Under the pieces are notes generated by a model that saw nothing but the letters and a program-made list of their open reading frames with translations, searched no databases and had not been told where the DNA came from. Shown piece after piece: positions 7,169 through 13,682 of a DNA stretch of 13,682 nt. The stretch covers positions 15,818 to 29,499 of the forward strand of contig MENE01000136.1 in assembly GCA_001769005.1 (NCBI GenBank). The letters run 5' to 3'. The stretch comes from Bacteroidetes bacterium GWA2_31_9b (GTDB lineage: Bacteria; Bacteroidota; Bacteroidia; Bacteroidales; UBA12077). Numbering within the stretch: position 1 is the first letter of the stretch; every line of letters starts with the position of its first letter. Both the position numbers and the translations under genes were made by a program.

Positions 7169-8698
7169 ATGCACGAAAAAATAATAATCCTTGACTTTGG
7201 ATCTCAATATACACAACTAATTGCAAGACGTGTTCGTGAACTGAACGTATATTGCGAAATTTATCCTTTCAACAAATTTCCAATTCCCGATAATACAACA
7301 AAAGGTGTTATTCTCTCAGGAAGCCCTTTTTCTGTAAGAGACGCAAACGCACCTTACCCCGATTTATCAAATATTAAAAGCAAATACCCTTTATTGGGAG
7401 TTTGTTATGGAGCACAATTCCTGGCTCACAATTTTGGAGGTGAAGTACTTCCTTCAAAACATCGTGAATATGGTCGTGCCCGATTAAATTATGTCGATCA
7501 AGAATCGGATTTAATGAAAGGTATTGAATTAAATTCTCAGGTTTGGATGTCGCATGGTGATACAATAACTAAAATACCGGATAATTACCAGATAATTACC
7601 AGTACTTCTGACGTGAAATTTGGAGGTTTTAAAATTTCAAATGAACAAACATATGGAATTCAGTTTCATCCGGAAGTATATCATACAGAGCAAGGAAAAC
7701 AATTACTTGAAAATTTTATAGTTGGAATCTGCAAATGCAAACAGGATTGGTCTCCGGCTGTTTTTGCTGATGAAACAATTAAAGATCTTCGCAATAAACT
7801 TGGTAATGATAAAGTATTACTTGGTTTATCGGGAGGTGTTGATTCTTCAGTTGCTGGTGTGCTTTTACATAAAGCTATTGGAAAAAATCTAACATGTATT
7901 TTTGTTGATAACGGACTTTTACGCAAAAATGAATTTGAAAAAGTACTTGAATCATATAAAGACATGGGCTTAAATGTAATAGGAGTTGATGCTAAAAACC
8001 AATTTTTATCACAACTAAAAGGTATTGTTGAACCTGAAGAAAAAAGAAAAATTATTGGTCGCGTATTTATTGAAGTATTCGATCAGGAAGCTCATAAAAT
8101 TAAAGAAGTTAAGTGGTTAGCTCAGGGTACAATTTATCCTGATGTTATTGAATCTATTTCAGTAAATGGACCTTCAGCAACAATAAAATCACACCACAAT
8201 GTTGGAGGATTACCCGAAAAAATGCATTTAAAAGTGGTAGAACCATTACGATTACTATTTAAAGATGAAGTCCGCAGAGTTGGAACTTCTATAGGCATTA
8301 AAGACGATTTGTTAAACCGACATCCATTTCCTGGTCCTGGTTTAGCAATTCGAATATTAAGCGATATTACTCCTGAAAAAGTGAGAATATTACAAGAAGT
8401 TGACGATATTTTTATTGAAGGATTAAAACAAGCAGATCTTTATAAAAAAGTTTGGCAGGCTGGTGTTATATTACTTCCCGTTCAATCTGTAGGTGTAATG
8501 GGCGACGAAAGAACATACGAAAATGCTGTTGCATTGCGTGCTGTATCTTCAACCGATGGTATGACAGCCGATTGGTCGCATTTACCTTATGAATTTCTTG
8601 CTGACATTTCAAATAAAATAATTAATAATGTAAAAGGAATAAATAGGGTAGTTTATGATATAAGCTCTAAACCACCAGCTACTATTGAGTGGGAATAG
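7169..8698 (+). CDS. guaA: GMP synthase (glutamine-hydrolysing)
   Basis: GuaA amidates XMP to GMP using glutamine and ATP in the cytoplasm. The 509-residue protein has both expected parts. The N-terminal class I glutamine amidotransferase carries the oxyanion loop ILSGSP (48-53), the nucleophile Cys79 in LGVCYGAQF, and the His167/Glu169 pair in QFHPEV. The C-terminal ATP pyrophosphatase has the P-loop SGGVDSS (221-227) and DNGLLRKNE (about 247-255). The dimerisation domain ends in the conserved KPPATIEWE. Length and all catalytic residues are normal. It has its own promoter and follows rnz by 77 bp. The SiaB-like gene starts 46 bp after it with only a weak promoter candidate, so read-through from guaA into the switch genes is likely. 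Confidence 0.98.
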   Translation: MHEKIIILDFGSQYTQLIARRVRELNVYCEIYPFNKFPIPDNTTKGVILSGSPFSVRDANAPYPDLSNIKSKYPLLGVCYGAQFLAHNFGGEVLPSKHREYGRARLNYVDQESDLMKGIELNSQVWMSHGDTITKIPDNYQIITSTSDVKFGGFKISNEQTYGIQFHPEVYHTEQGKQLLENFIVGICKCKQDWSPAVFADETIKDLRNKLGNDKVLLGLSGGVDSSVAGVLLHKAIGKNLTCIFVDNGLLRKNEFEKVLESYKDMGLNVIGVDAKNQFLSQLKGIVEPEEKRKIIGRVFIEVFDQEAHKIKEVKWLAQGTIYPDVIESISVNGPSATIKSHHNVGGLPEKMHLKVVEPLRLLFKDEVRRVGTSIGIKDDLLNRHPFPGPGLAIRILSDITPEKVRILQEVDDIFIEGLKQADLYKKVWQAGVILLPVQSVGVMGDERTYENAVALRAVSSTDGMTADWSHLPYEFLADISNKIINNVKGINRVVYDISSKPPATIEWE

Positions 8699-8744
8699 TT
8701 GATTTTATATTCTTAATTTGAATTTTTAAAACTCATTTATTAAA

Positions 8745-9269
8745 ATGAAAGAATCAAAAATCTTAATCGAGTACGAAGGTTTTTTTAGCCATTTTATTGT
8801 AAATGAGTTAATTCAAAATTTATATAAAATAAATAAGGCAAACAAATTCCAAACAACAGTATTTAAAAAAGTATTGGTTGTAATGATCGAAATGTTGGAA
8901 AACAATTACAACTACATCGAATCTATTAAATTTGACCTTCCTGAAGATATTAAAAGTCCTTACTTCAAAATAGTACAAACATCTAAAGGAATCGAAATAG
9001 AGTCCTCTAATCCATTGAAATACGAGCATCTTGATGATTTAAAATCAAGAATAAACGAGATTAATAAATGCAACAGACAAGAAATTAAAGAGTTTTATTT
9101 AAAAACTCTGGTTGCAGGAATGAATACTTCCAAAAAATCGGCAGGTGTAGGGCTTATTCGTATTGCTAAAGTGGCACAGAATAAAATTAAAAGTTCTTTT
9201 GATCATTCTGATAATAATTTCTTATATTACACCTTGCAAATAATTGTTAATTATAAAAAAGATACATAA
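8745..9269 (+). CDS. SiaB family protein kinase, divergent copy 1 (DUF6272)
   Basis: This 174-residue protein is of the GHKL-like SiaB family, which in Pseudomonas aeruginosa phosphorylates SiaC. The assignment rests on its position 6 bp before a SiaC-like gene and on its match in layout to the better-preserved copy at 12746. The N-box-like segment VVMIEMLENNYNY (45-57) keeps Glu49 and the Mg-binding Asn53, but lacks the two histidines seen in copy 2 (here Asn56-Tyr57). The ATP-lid/G-box segment is KSAGVGLIRIA (131-141), where copy 2 has four glycines in a row. So ATP binding may persist but be altered. No membrane segment or sensor domain is visible. The spacer before it (8699-8744) has only a one-mismatch -7 element (TTAATTTG, 8713-8720), so it may be transcribed from guaA. 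Other GHKL kinases cannot be excluded. Confidence 0.75.
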   Translation: MKESKILIEYEGFFSHFIVNELIQNLYKINKANKFQTTVFKKVLVVMIEMLENNYNYIESIKFDLPEDIKSPYFKIVQTSKGIEIESSNPLKYEHLDDLKSRINEINKCNRQEIKEFYLKTLVAGMNTSKKSAGVGLIRIAKVAQNKIKSSFDHSDNNFLYYTLQIIVNYKKDT

Positions 9270-9275
9270 AATATC

Positions 9276-9677
9276 ATGGAAAATCTTTTTATTGAACCAA
9301 CCGAATTTAGTCCAAAAGTAATTCTTGATGTGAAAAACAAAAGATTTGAACTTTCTGGAGTTTCGCGTCCTGAAGATGTTGTTGCATTTTATGAATCAAT
9401 TACTTTGAAAGCGGAGGATTATGTTAGTCAAATGCTTAAAAATGAAGACGTCTTAAAAGAACTTACATTTGAATTGACTTTTGATTTAATATATATAAAT
9501 TCTGCCTCTTCTAAATATATATTACAAATTTTGGACATATTTAAAAAACTATCATTAAAAGGTTCTGTAGTAAATTGCAATTGGTATTACGAAGATGTCG
9601 ACGACCAAATACTTGAAGATGGTGAAGATTTGTCGGAAGTTATTCGAATGGATTTTAATTTTATTGACCGTAAATAA
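9276..9677 (+). CDS. SiaC family regulatory phosphoprotein, variant copy 1 (DUF1987)
   Basis: This 133-residue SiaC-like protein resembles STAS antagonists in role. In P. aeruginosa, unphosphorylated SiaC activates the diguanylate cyclase SiaD and SiaB phosphorylates SiaC on Thr68. Family features here are FSPKVILDV (11-19), GVSRPEDVVAFYE (28-40), the switch region YINSASSKYIL (73-83), and the C-terminal NWYYEDVDDQILEDGEDLSEVIRM (102-125), close to the NWYYEEDDEDMLEAGED of copy 2. At the phosphosite it has Asn75-Ser76-Ala77-Ser78 where copy 2 has Asn67-Thr68-Ser69-Ser70, so Ser76 replaces the expected Thr. The GRSIPEN family motif is also changed to GVSRPED. The gene is 6 bp downstream of its SiaB-like partner and ends directly at a 20-bp palindrome before ctpA. 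No output protein is adjacent. Confidence 0.86.
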   Translation: MENLFIEPTEFSPKVILDVKNKRFELSGVSRPEDVVAFYESITLKAEDYVSQMLKNEDVLKELTFELTFDLIYINSASSKYILQILDIFKKLSLKGSVVNCNWYYEDVDDQILEDGEDLSEVIRMDFNFIDRK

Positions 9678-9697
9678 TTTTTTTGATATCAAAAAAA
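9678..9697. repeat. Perfect 20-bp palindrome between siaC-like copy 1 and ctpA
   Basis: Seven T, then GATATC, then seven A form a perfect 20-bp palindrome. It starts at the first base after the SiaC-like stop codon (9675-9677) and ends 7 bp before the ctpA ATG. As RNA it would be a weak A:U hairpin; as DNA it could be a protein-binding site. It fills nearly the whole gap between the genes. Function is unknown. Confidence 0.55.
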
Positions 9698-9704
9698 CAA
9701 AATC

Positions 9705-11306
9705 ATGATAAAAAGGTACACTCAAATATTTTTTATATTATTAATATTCATAATACCTGCAAGAAGTTTTTCACAAACTTTTACTGAAGATATTTACAAA
9801 TTCAGTAGAGCTATGGGGTATATTTCAAATTTTTATGTTGATACTATAAATGGCCCAAAACTAATTGAAAATGCTATAGTTAATTTACTTAAAGAATTAG
9901 ATCCCCATTCAGTTTATATTCCAAAAGATGAAGTTAAAGAAATGAACGAACCTCTTGAAGGTAATTTTGAAGGAATTGGAATTCAATTTAATATTTTACA
10001 TGATACAATTTATGTTATTTCACCCATTTCAGGAGGACCATCAGAAAAAGTGGGTATACGTGCTGGTGATCGAATAATTAGTATTAATGACGAAATAGTT
10101 GCGGGAAAAGGAATTTCAAACACAGGTGTTCGTGATCGATTGCTTGGCGAAAAAGGCACAATCGTTATTGTTTCAATTAAGAGAAAAGGTGTTAGTGAAT
10201 TATTGCAATTTACAATTACTCGTGATAAAATTCCAATTTATAGTGTTGATGCTGCTTATTTAATTGATAAAGAGATTGCATATATCAAGATAAGTCGTTT
10301 TGCATCTACAACTGTTGATGAATTTGTAGAAAAAGCTAAAAAGTTAAAAAATGATGGTGCAAAATCATTAATTCTAGATCTTCGTGATAACGGAGGAGGA
10401 TATCTCGATAAAGCAATTGAACTGGCTGATCATTTTCTTGATGACAAAAAACTTATTGTATATACAGAAGGAATGAGGGTTCCACGTAAAGAAAATTTAG
10501 CAACAATCGATGGAATATATCAGGATGGTAATGTTATTGTACTAATTGACGAAGGGTCAGCATCTGCAAGCGAAATTGTTGCCGGCGCAATTCAAGATTG
10601 GGACAGAGGTATTATTATTGGGCGTCGTTCATTTGGTAAGGGTTTAGTTCAGCAACAACTGTTTTTACCTGATGGTTCATTGATTCGTTTAACAGTTGCC
10701 CGGTATCATACTCCTACAGGAAGAGTAATTCAGAAACCATACGATCAGGGTTTAGAAGAATATGAAAAAGAACTACTTACAAGATATCAACAAGGTGAAT
10801 TACTGAATAAGGATAGTATTAATTTTCCAGATTCGTTAAAATATTATACTTTACAAAATAAACGTATTGTTTATGGTGGAGGAGGCATTATGCCCGATAT
10901 TTTTGTTCCTCTTGATACTACATCGGTTACCGAATTTTATAGCAAAATGGTTAGAACCGGAGTGCTTAACTCATTTGTACTCGATTACATTGACAAAAAC
11001 AGAAAATCGTTAAAATCGAAATACCCAAATTTTAATACGTATCTGCAAAAGTTCGAAGTAACTTCAGAAATGATTGATAATCTTGTAACCTTTGGTGCTA
11101 AAAGTAAAATTGAACCTAAAGAAAACGACATTGAAAAATCAAAGCCTGACTTTTCATTAATTATTAAAGCACTTATTGCACGAGATTTATGGGATATGAG
11201 TGAGTATTTTCAAATAGTTAATGTTCGGGATAAGGGTTTTAATAAAGCTGTTGAAGTTGTCAAAAACTGGGAAAAATATAATTCAGAAGTTTTAATTAGC
11301 AAATAA
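9705..11306 (+). CDS. S41 family carboxy-terminal processing peptidase
   Basis: This is a secreted or periplasmic Ser/Lys protease of the CtpA/Prc family that trims or degrades envelope proteins. The 533-residue protein begins with an Arg/Lys start and hydrophobic stretch (residues 4-18), consistent with a Sec signal peptide ending near SFSQ (21-24). Next come a short cap region (25-80) and a PDZ domain (about 85-172) with GIGIQF and the VGIRAGDRIISIND loop. The S41 catalytic domain is at about 180-345 with YIKISRF and LDLRDNGGG (224-232). The GSASASE segment gives Ser287 as nucleophile, and Lys312 in RRSFGKGLVQ lies 25 residues on, the usual Ser-Lys spacing. GGGGIMPDIFVP (391-402) closes the family core. 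A Bacteroidota-type C-terminal helical extension (about 405-533) follows. The gene is downstream of the SiaB/SiaC-like pair across a palindrome; co-transcription is possible but not shown. Confidence 0.94.
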   Translation: MIKRYTQIFFILLIFIIPARSFSQTFTEDIYKFSRAMGYISNFYVDTINGPKLIENAIVNLLKELDPHSVYIPKDEVKEMNEPLEGNFEGIGIQFNILHDTIYVISPISGGPSEKVGIRAGDRIISINDEIVAGKGISNTGVRDRLLGEKGTIVIVSIKRKGVSELLQFTITRDKIPIYSVDAAYLIDKEIAYIKISRFASTTVDEFVEKAKKLKNDGAKSLILDLRDNGGGYLDKAIELADHFLDDKKLIVYTEGMRVPRKENLATIDGIYQDGNVIVLIDEGSASASEIVAGAIQDWDRGIIIGRRSFGKGLVQQQLFLPDGSLIRLTVARYHTPTGRVIQKPYDQGLEEYEKELLTRYQQGELLNKDSINFPDSLKYYTLQNKRIVYGGGGIMPDIFVPLDTTSVTEFYSKMVRTGVLNSFVLDYIDKNRKSLKSKYPNFNTYLQKFEVTSEMIDNLVTFGAKSKIEPKENDIEKSKPDFSLIIKALIARDLWDMSEYFQIVNVRDKGFNKAVEVVKNWEKYNSEVLISK

Positions 11307-11334
11307 CAAGTTTAGGTTTTTTTATTTATTACAA

Positions 11335-11342
11335 TAACTTTG
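11335..11342 (+). promoter_or_regulatory. Promoter -7 element for pnuC
   Basis: TAACTTTG followed by C matches TAnnTTTG exactly, and TTTA at 11311-11314 lies 20 bp upstream, at the -33 distance. Transcription would start near 11350, only about 14 nt before the pnuC ATG at 11364, which leaves no room for a riboswitch. An out-of-frame ATG at 11360 opens an 11-codon frame overlapping the pnuC start and could compete for ribosomes. Confidence 0.6.
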
Positions 11343-11363
11343 CAGCATTCAAAAATAAAATGA

Positions 11364-11957
11364 ATGCTAAACGAAATCTTCCTTTGGATAAATAATCATT
11401 TCATAGAAGTACTAGGTACTATTATTGGGATATTGTATATATTCTTATCAATAAAGCAAAACATTTGGTGTTGGCCTGCGGGATTAATTACTTCATTATT
11501 ATATGTTTATGTTTTTTTTATTTCCAAGTTTTATGCCGATATGGGCTTGCAGGTATACTATGTATTTGTTAGCATTTATGGTTGGTATTTTTGGAAATAT
11601 GGAGGAACAAAGAATAATATTATTGTTAAAGTTTCAACAACAAGTTTTGCCCTCGGAATAAAGTTGTTTTTTATAAATGCAGTTTTATTCGGATTTATTG
11701 CATTTATACTGGTTAAATATACCGATTCACCTTTACCATACTGGGATGCATTTACAACTGCTTTAAGTATTGTAGCAACATGGATGCTTGCAAGAAAAAT
11801 TATTGAACATTGGATACTATGGGTTTTAATAGATTCAGTTTCATTGGCATTATATTTTTATAAAGAGTTATATTCAACAGTTATTCTATTTGCAATATAT
11901 ACAGTTCTTGCAATAATTGGATATTTAGCATGGCGGAAAGATTTAAAAAAGATATAA
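11364..11957 (+). CDS. pnuC: Nicotinamide riboside transporter PnuC
   Basis: This inner-membrane facilitator takes up nicotinamide riboside for NAD salvage. The 197-residue protein is almost wholly hydrophobic, with about seven predicted membrane segments, the usual PnuC plan. Recognisable family motifs are IKQNIWCWPAGL (30-41), YADMGLQVYYVFVSIYGWYFW (57-77; the aromatic substrate-binding core) and WMLARKIIEHWILW (about 140-153). The C-terminal end AWRKDLKK is basic and cytoplasmic. Its last 28 bases overlap the following ribosylnicotinamide kinase gene, which would phosphorylate the imported substrate and trap it as NMN. A thiamine-transporting relative (PnuT) exists in this phylum, but the kinase partner and the lack of a TPP riboswitch favour nicotinamide riboside. 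It has its own promoter 57 bp after ctpA. Confidence 0.9.
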   Translation: MLNEIFLWINNHFIEVLGTIIGILYIFLSIKQNIWCWPAGLITSLLYVYVFFISKFYADMGLQVYYVFVSIYGWYFWKYGGTKNNIIVKVSTTSFALGIKLFFINAVLFGFIAFILVKYTDSPLPYWDAFTTALSIVATWMLARKIIEHWILWVLIDSVSLALYFYKELYSTVILFAIYTVLAIIGYLAWRKDLKKI

Positions 11958-12490
11958 AACGAATTGTAATTATAGGACCTGAATCAACTGGAAAAACAGA
12001 GTTGTCTCAGTTTCTTTCAGCACATTATAATACTGTTTTTGTACCTGAATATGCACGTGAATATATTGAAAATCTTCCTCAACATTATACATATTTCGAT
12101 ATTGAACATATTGCGCGAAAACAAATCGAATTAGAAGCTACTTATTTATCTAAGGCAAATCATCTGTTATTTTACGATACATACTTAATTATCACTAAAG
12201 TATGGTTTAAGGTGGTATATAATAAAGTTCCTGAATGGCTCGAAGAAGTTATAAAAGATCTTAAAATTGATTTATTTTTATTGTGTAATACACAACTCCC
12301 TTGGATTCCTGATAAAGTAAGAGAAAATGGAGGAGAAATGAGAGAAAAACTTTTTTACATGTATAAATCAGAGCTCGAAAAAAATGCTTTTAATTACGAA
12401 GTAATAACTGGTATTGGTAACGATAGATTTAATAATGCTTTATTCATAGTAGAAAATTTTTTAATGAAGCAAGAAGAGAATTTAATTTGA
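11930..12490 (+). CDS. NadR-type ribosylnicotinamide kinase (ATP-binding protein)
   Basis: This P-loop kinase of 186 residues corresponds to the RNK domain of NadR alone, without the helix-turn-helix or NMN adenylyltransferase domains. It would convert nicotinamide riboside to NMN in the cytoplasm. The Walker A motif GPESTGKT is at residues 16-23. PEYAREYIE (39-47) is the typical NadR-RNK loop. FYDTYLIITKVWF (81-93) matches the family DTD-type motif, except that Tyr85 stands where I expect a second acidic residue. LLCNTQLPWIPDKVRENG (117-134) is the lid with its Arg. The ATG at 11930 lies inside the end of pnuC in another frame (28-bp overlap). No alternative start is available before the Walker motif, so translational coupling is likely. 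A gap of 255 bp follows. Confidence 0.85.
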   Translation: MAERFKKDIKRIVIIGPESTGKTELSQFLSAHYNTVFVPEYAREYIENLPQHYTYFDIEHIARKQIELEATYLSKANHLLFYDTYLIITKVWFKVVYNKVPEWLEEVIKDLKIDLFLLCNTQLPWIPDKVRENGGEMREKLFYMYKSELEKNAFNYEVITGIGNDRFNNALFIVENFLMKQEENLI

Positions 12491-12491
12491 T

Positions 12492-12540
12492 TAATAAATG
12501 TTAGTTTATAAAAATGAATCATTCATTTATTATTTTCTGC
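12492..12540 (+). terminator. Possible weak AT-rich terminator after the NAD salvage genes
   Basis: AAATGAA and TTCATTT form a 7-bp stem around TCA (12512-12528), followed by ATTATTTTCT. An alternative, mutually exclusive pairing is TAATAAATG (12492-12500) with CATTTATTA (12524-12532), nine perfect pairs. The position right after the kinase stop codon fits transcription termination, but both stems are AT-rich and weak. Confidence 0.35.
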
Positions 12541-12676
12541 CGATCGAAATATTTTTTTTGATTTCTTGTTTTACTTTTTTACTTTTAATTTAAAATAACA
12601 ATTATAATAGTGTAAAGATTTAAAATATATCTTGATTTACGTGATTATAATGTTAACAAGTGAACCGTTTTTTATT

Positions 12677-12684
12677 TATATTTG
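12677..12684 (+). promoter_or_regulatory. Promoter -7 element for second SiaB/SiaC pair
   Basis: TATATTTG matches TAnnTTTG exactly. No good TTTG lies at the -33 distance. Transcription would start near 12691, giving a leader of about 55 nt before the ATG at 12746. The pair would thus be a separate transcription unit from the NAD salvage genes. AT-richness makes chance matches possible. Confidence 0.5.
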
Positions 12685-12698
12685 TTTTACTTTAAAAA

Positions 12699-12720
12699 AA
12701 GTTTTAAATTTATAAAACTT
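12699..12720 (+). promoter_or_regulatory. Inverted repeat in the leader of the second siaB-like gene
   Basis: AAGTTTTA (12699-12706) and TAAAACTT (12713-12720) are perfect 8-bp arms around a 6-base loop. They lie between the predicted transcription start and the ATG, 25 bp before the start codon. The structure could be a leader hairpin or a binding site; the arms are nearly all A/T, so chance is a real alternative. Confidence 0.3.
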
Positions 12721-12745
12721 GAAATAGATTTAACATAAAGCCAGT

Positions 12746-13294
12746 ATGAGCTTTAACATAGAAGAGCTTTACACAAAAATGAATACAGGGGAGGTTTTGC
12801 TTGCCTATAAGGGCAGTATTACTGCCGAACTTATAACTAATGTTTTAGGCGTTGTTGAAACAAAACTAGACCATGTTATTAATAATTCAAGTATTAAGAA
12901 AAAAATATACAATGTTTTAGTAGAAAGCCTTCAAAATCTTTATCATCATGTCGACGATTTACCCGAAGATTATAATGGCAAGCTTGATATGCATTTCGGA
13001 ATTTTTGTAATAGTAAAATCTGGAGAGACATATAAAATTATTACCGGAAACTTTATTAAAAGCGAAAAAATAAAGAAACTAAAAGAACGATTAGATAAAA
13101 TAAAAACTCTTTCGAAAGAAGAATTAAAAGACTTGTATAAATTTGTACTTAACAATCAGAAATTTTCTGATAAAGGTGGAGGTGGCCTTGGATTAATTGA
13201 TATCGCAAGAAGAACCGATGGAAAAATTGATTTTGCTTTCGAAGAATATGATCAAAATTTTTCTTTTTTTAGATTAGATGTACTTATTGACTAA
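12746..13294 (+). CDS. SiaB family protein kinase, canonical copy 2 (DUF6272)
   Basis: This 182-residue SiaB-like protein has well-preserved GHKL features. The N-box-like VLVESLQNLYHHVDD (57-71) carries Glu60, Mg-binding Asn64 and His67-His68. The ATP-lid segment DKGGGGLGLIDIARR (142-156) has four consecutive glycines. The opening strands GEVLLAYKGSITAELI (15-30) and the linker helix KIKKLKERLDKIKTLSKEELKDLY are also typical of the family. In P. aeruginosa, SiaB phosphorylates the SiaC phosphoprotein and thereby blocks activation of the cyclase SiaD; the same kinase role is inferred here for the partner 33 bp downstream. No sensor or membrane domain is present, so the signal must come from a partner outside the window. 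The ATG at 12746 has no Shine-Dalgarno. This copy is clearly closer to the family norm than the one at 8745. Confidence 0.85.
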   Translation: MSFNIEELYTKMNTGEVLLAYKGSITAELITNVLGVVETKLDHVINNSSIKKKIYNVLVESLQNLYHHVDDLPEDYNGKLDMHFGIFVIVKSGETYKIITGNFIKSEKIKKLKERLDKIKTLSKEELKDLYKFVLNNQKFSDKGGGGLGLIDIARRTDGKIDFAFEEYDQNFSFFRLDVLID

Positions 13295-13327
13295 TAAATA
13301 TTAAAATTTTTTAAATATATCAACAAT

Positions 13328-13682
13328 ATGGAATCAATTTCAATAGAAGGTACTCCAAAAACTCCAACTGTAAATTTTGATGCAGGAACAGGATTAATTG
13401 AAATTAAAGGAAGATCAATTCCTGAAAACTCTATCGAGTTCTATCGACCATTGGTTGAATGGCTTGAAGAATATTCAAAAGAACCTCAAAAGCTTACAAC
13501 CGTAAATATTCAACTTGAATATTTTAACACTAGTTCATCAAAGTGTATTTTAGATGTTTTCAAAAAACTTGAAACAATTAAAAAAGCACGAAATGAAGTT
13601 GTTATTAACTGGTATTACGAAGAGGACGACGAAGATATGCTTGAAGCTGGTGAAGACTATGAGTCAATTATTCGTATTCCAT
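13328..13682 (+). CDS. SiaC family regulatory phosphoprotein, canonical copy 2, partial (DUF1987)
   Basis: I translated this from the ATG at 13328; 118 codons are visible and the right edge cuts it just before its end (family length is about 125-130). Family motifs are strong: EGTPKTPTVNFDAGTG (7-22), IKGRSIPENSIEFYRPL (26-42), the switch EYFNTSSSKCILDVFKKLE (64-82), and NWYYEEDDEDMLEAGEDYESI (94-114). Thr68 falls at the same number as the phosphorylated Thr68 of P. aeruginosa SiaC, so this should be the phosphoacceptor. It lies 33 bp after its SiaB-like kinase. It is paralogous to the gene at 9276 but keeps the Thr and the GRSIPEN motif that copy 1 lacks. The output partner is unknown and could lie just past the edge. 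Confidence 0.93.
   Translation, partial: MESISIEGTPKTPTVNFDAGTGLIEIKGRSIPENSIEFYRPLVEWLEEYSKEPQKLTTVNIQLEYFNTSSSKCILDVFKKLETIKKARNEVVINWYYEEDDEDMLEAGEDYESIIRIP

Noticed and set aside
11307..11363. Possible NAD+ or TPP riboswitch before pnuC
   Set aside because: The gap is 57 bp including the promoter and the leader is about 14 nt; no aptamer can fit.
11930..11957. pnuC/kinase overlap as a frameshifted single fusion gene
   Set aside because: Both proteins are complete with full family motifs, and the ATG at 11930 gives a proper kinase N-terminus. A simple translational overlap explains it.

Overview
The window looks like a chromosomal segment of a member of the Bacteroidota, probably Bacteroidales-like. 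The DNA is very AT-rich. Start codons lack Shine-Dalgarno sequences and sit in A/T-rich contexts. Several genes are preceded by exact matches to the Bacteroidota -7 element TAnnTTTG (before rpsA, guaA, pnuC and the second siaB-like gene). The protein sequences also have a Bacteroidota character: a long S1 protein with a TLGDI tail segment, a STAS gene beside RNase Z, and SiaB/SiaC families. The species cannot be named from this sequence.

Layout. (1) Positions 1-3094, minus strand: a tightly packed nucleotide-sugar operon for surface polysaccharide, read uxs-like decarboxylase > rfbA > rfbC > rfbD (rfbD runs off the left edge). (2) 3095-3746: a 650-bp, extremely AT-rich divergent intergenic region carrying the promoters of both directions. 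(3) 3747-7091, plus strand: rpsA (ribosomal protein S1), a single-domain STAS anti-sigma-factor antagonist, and rnz (RNase Z). The 5' part of rnz contains a near-perfect intrinsic-terminator structure inside the reading frame. (4) 7169-8698: guaA with its own promoter. (5) 8745-9677: a SiaB-like GHKL kinase and a SiaC-like phosphoprotein. (6) 9705-11306: a secreted or periplasmic S41 carboxy-terminal processing protease. (7) 11364-12490: pnuC and a NadR-type ribosylnicotinamide kinase, overlapping by 28 bp, forming a nicotinamide riboside uptake-and-trapping unit. (8) 12491-13682: an intergenic leader followed by a second, more canonical SiaB-SiaC pair, the last gene cut by the right edge.

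How they work together. Most genes are housekeeping (translation, tRNA 3' processing, GMP, NAD, envelope proteolysis, polysaccharide precursors). The unusual theme is phospho-dependent partner switching. One STAS antagonist and two SiaB/SiaC kinase-substrate pairs lie within about 8 kb, with no phosphatase and no output protein (for example a diguanylate cyclase) visible. The two pairs differ at expected key residues. Copy 2 has the canonical Thr68 and a Gly-rich ATP lid. Copy 1 has Ser in place of the Thr and a degenerate lid. This suggests specialised or diverged paralogous switches. The strongest non-coding signal is the terminator-like hairpin inside rnz.
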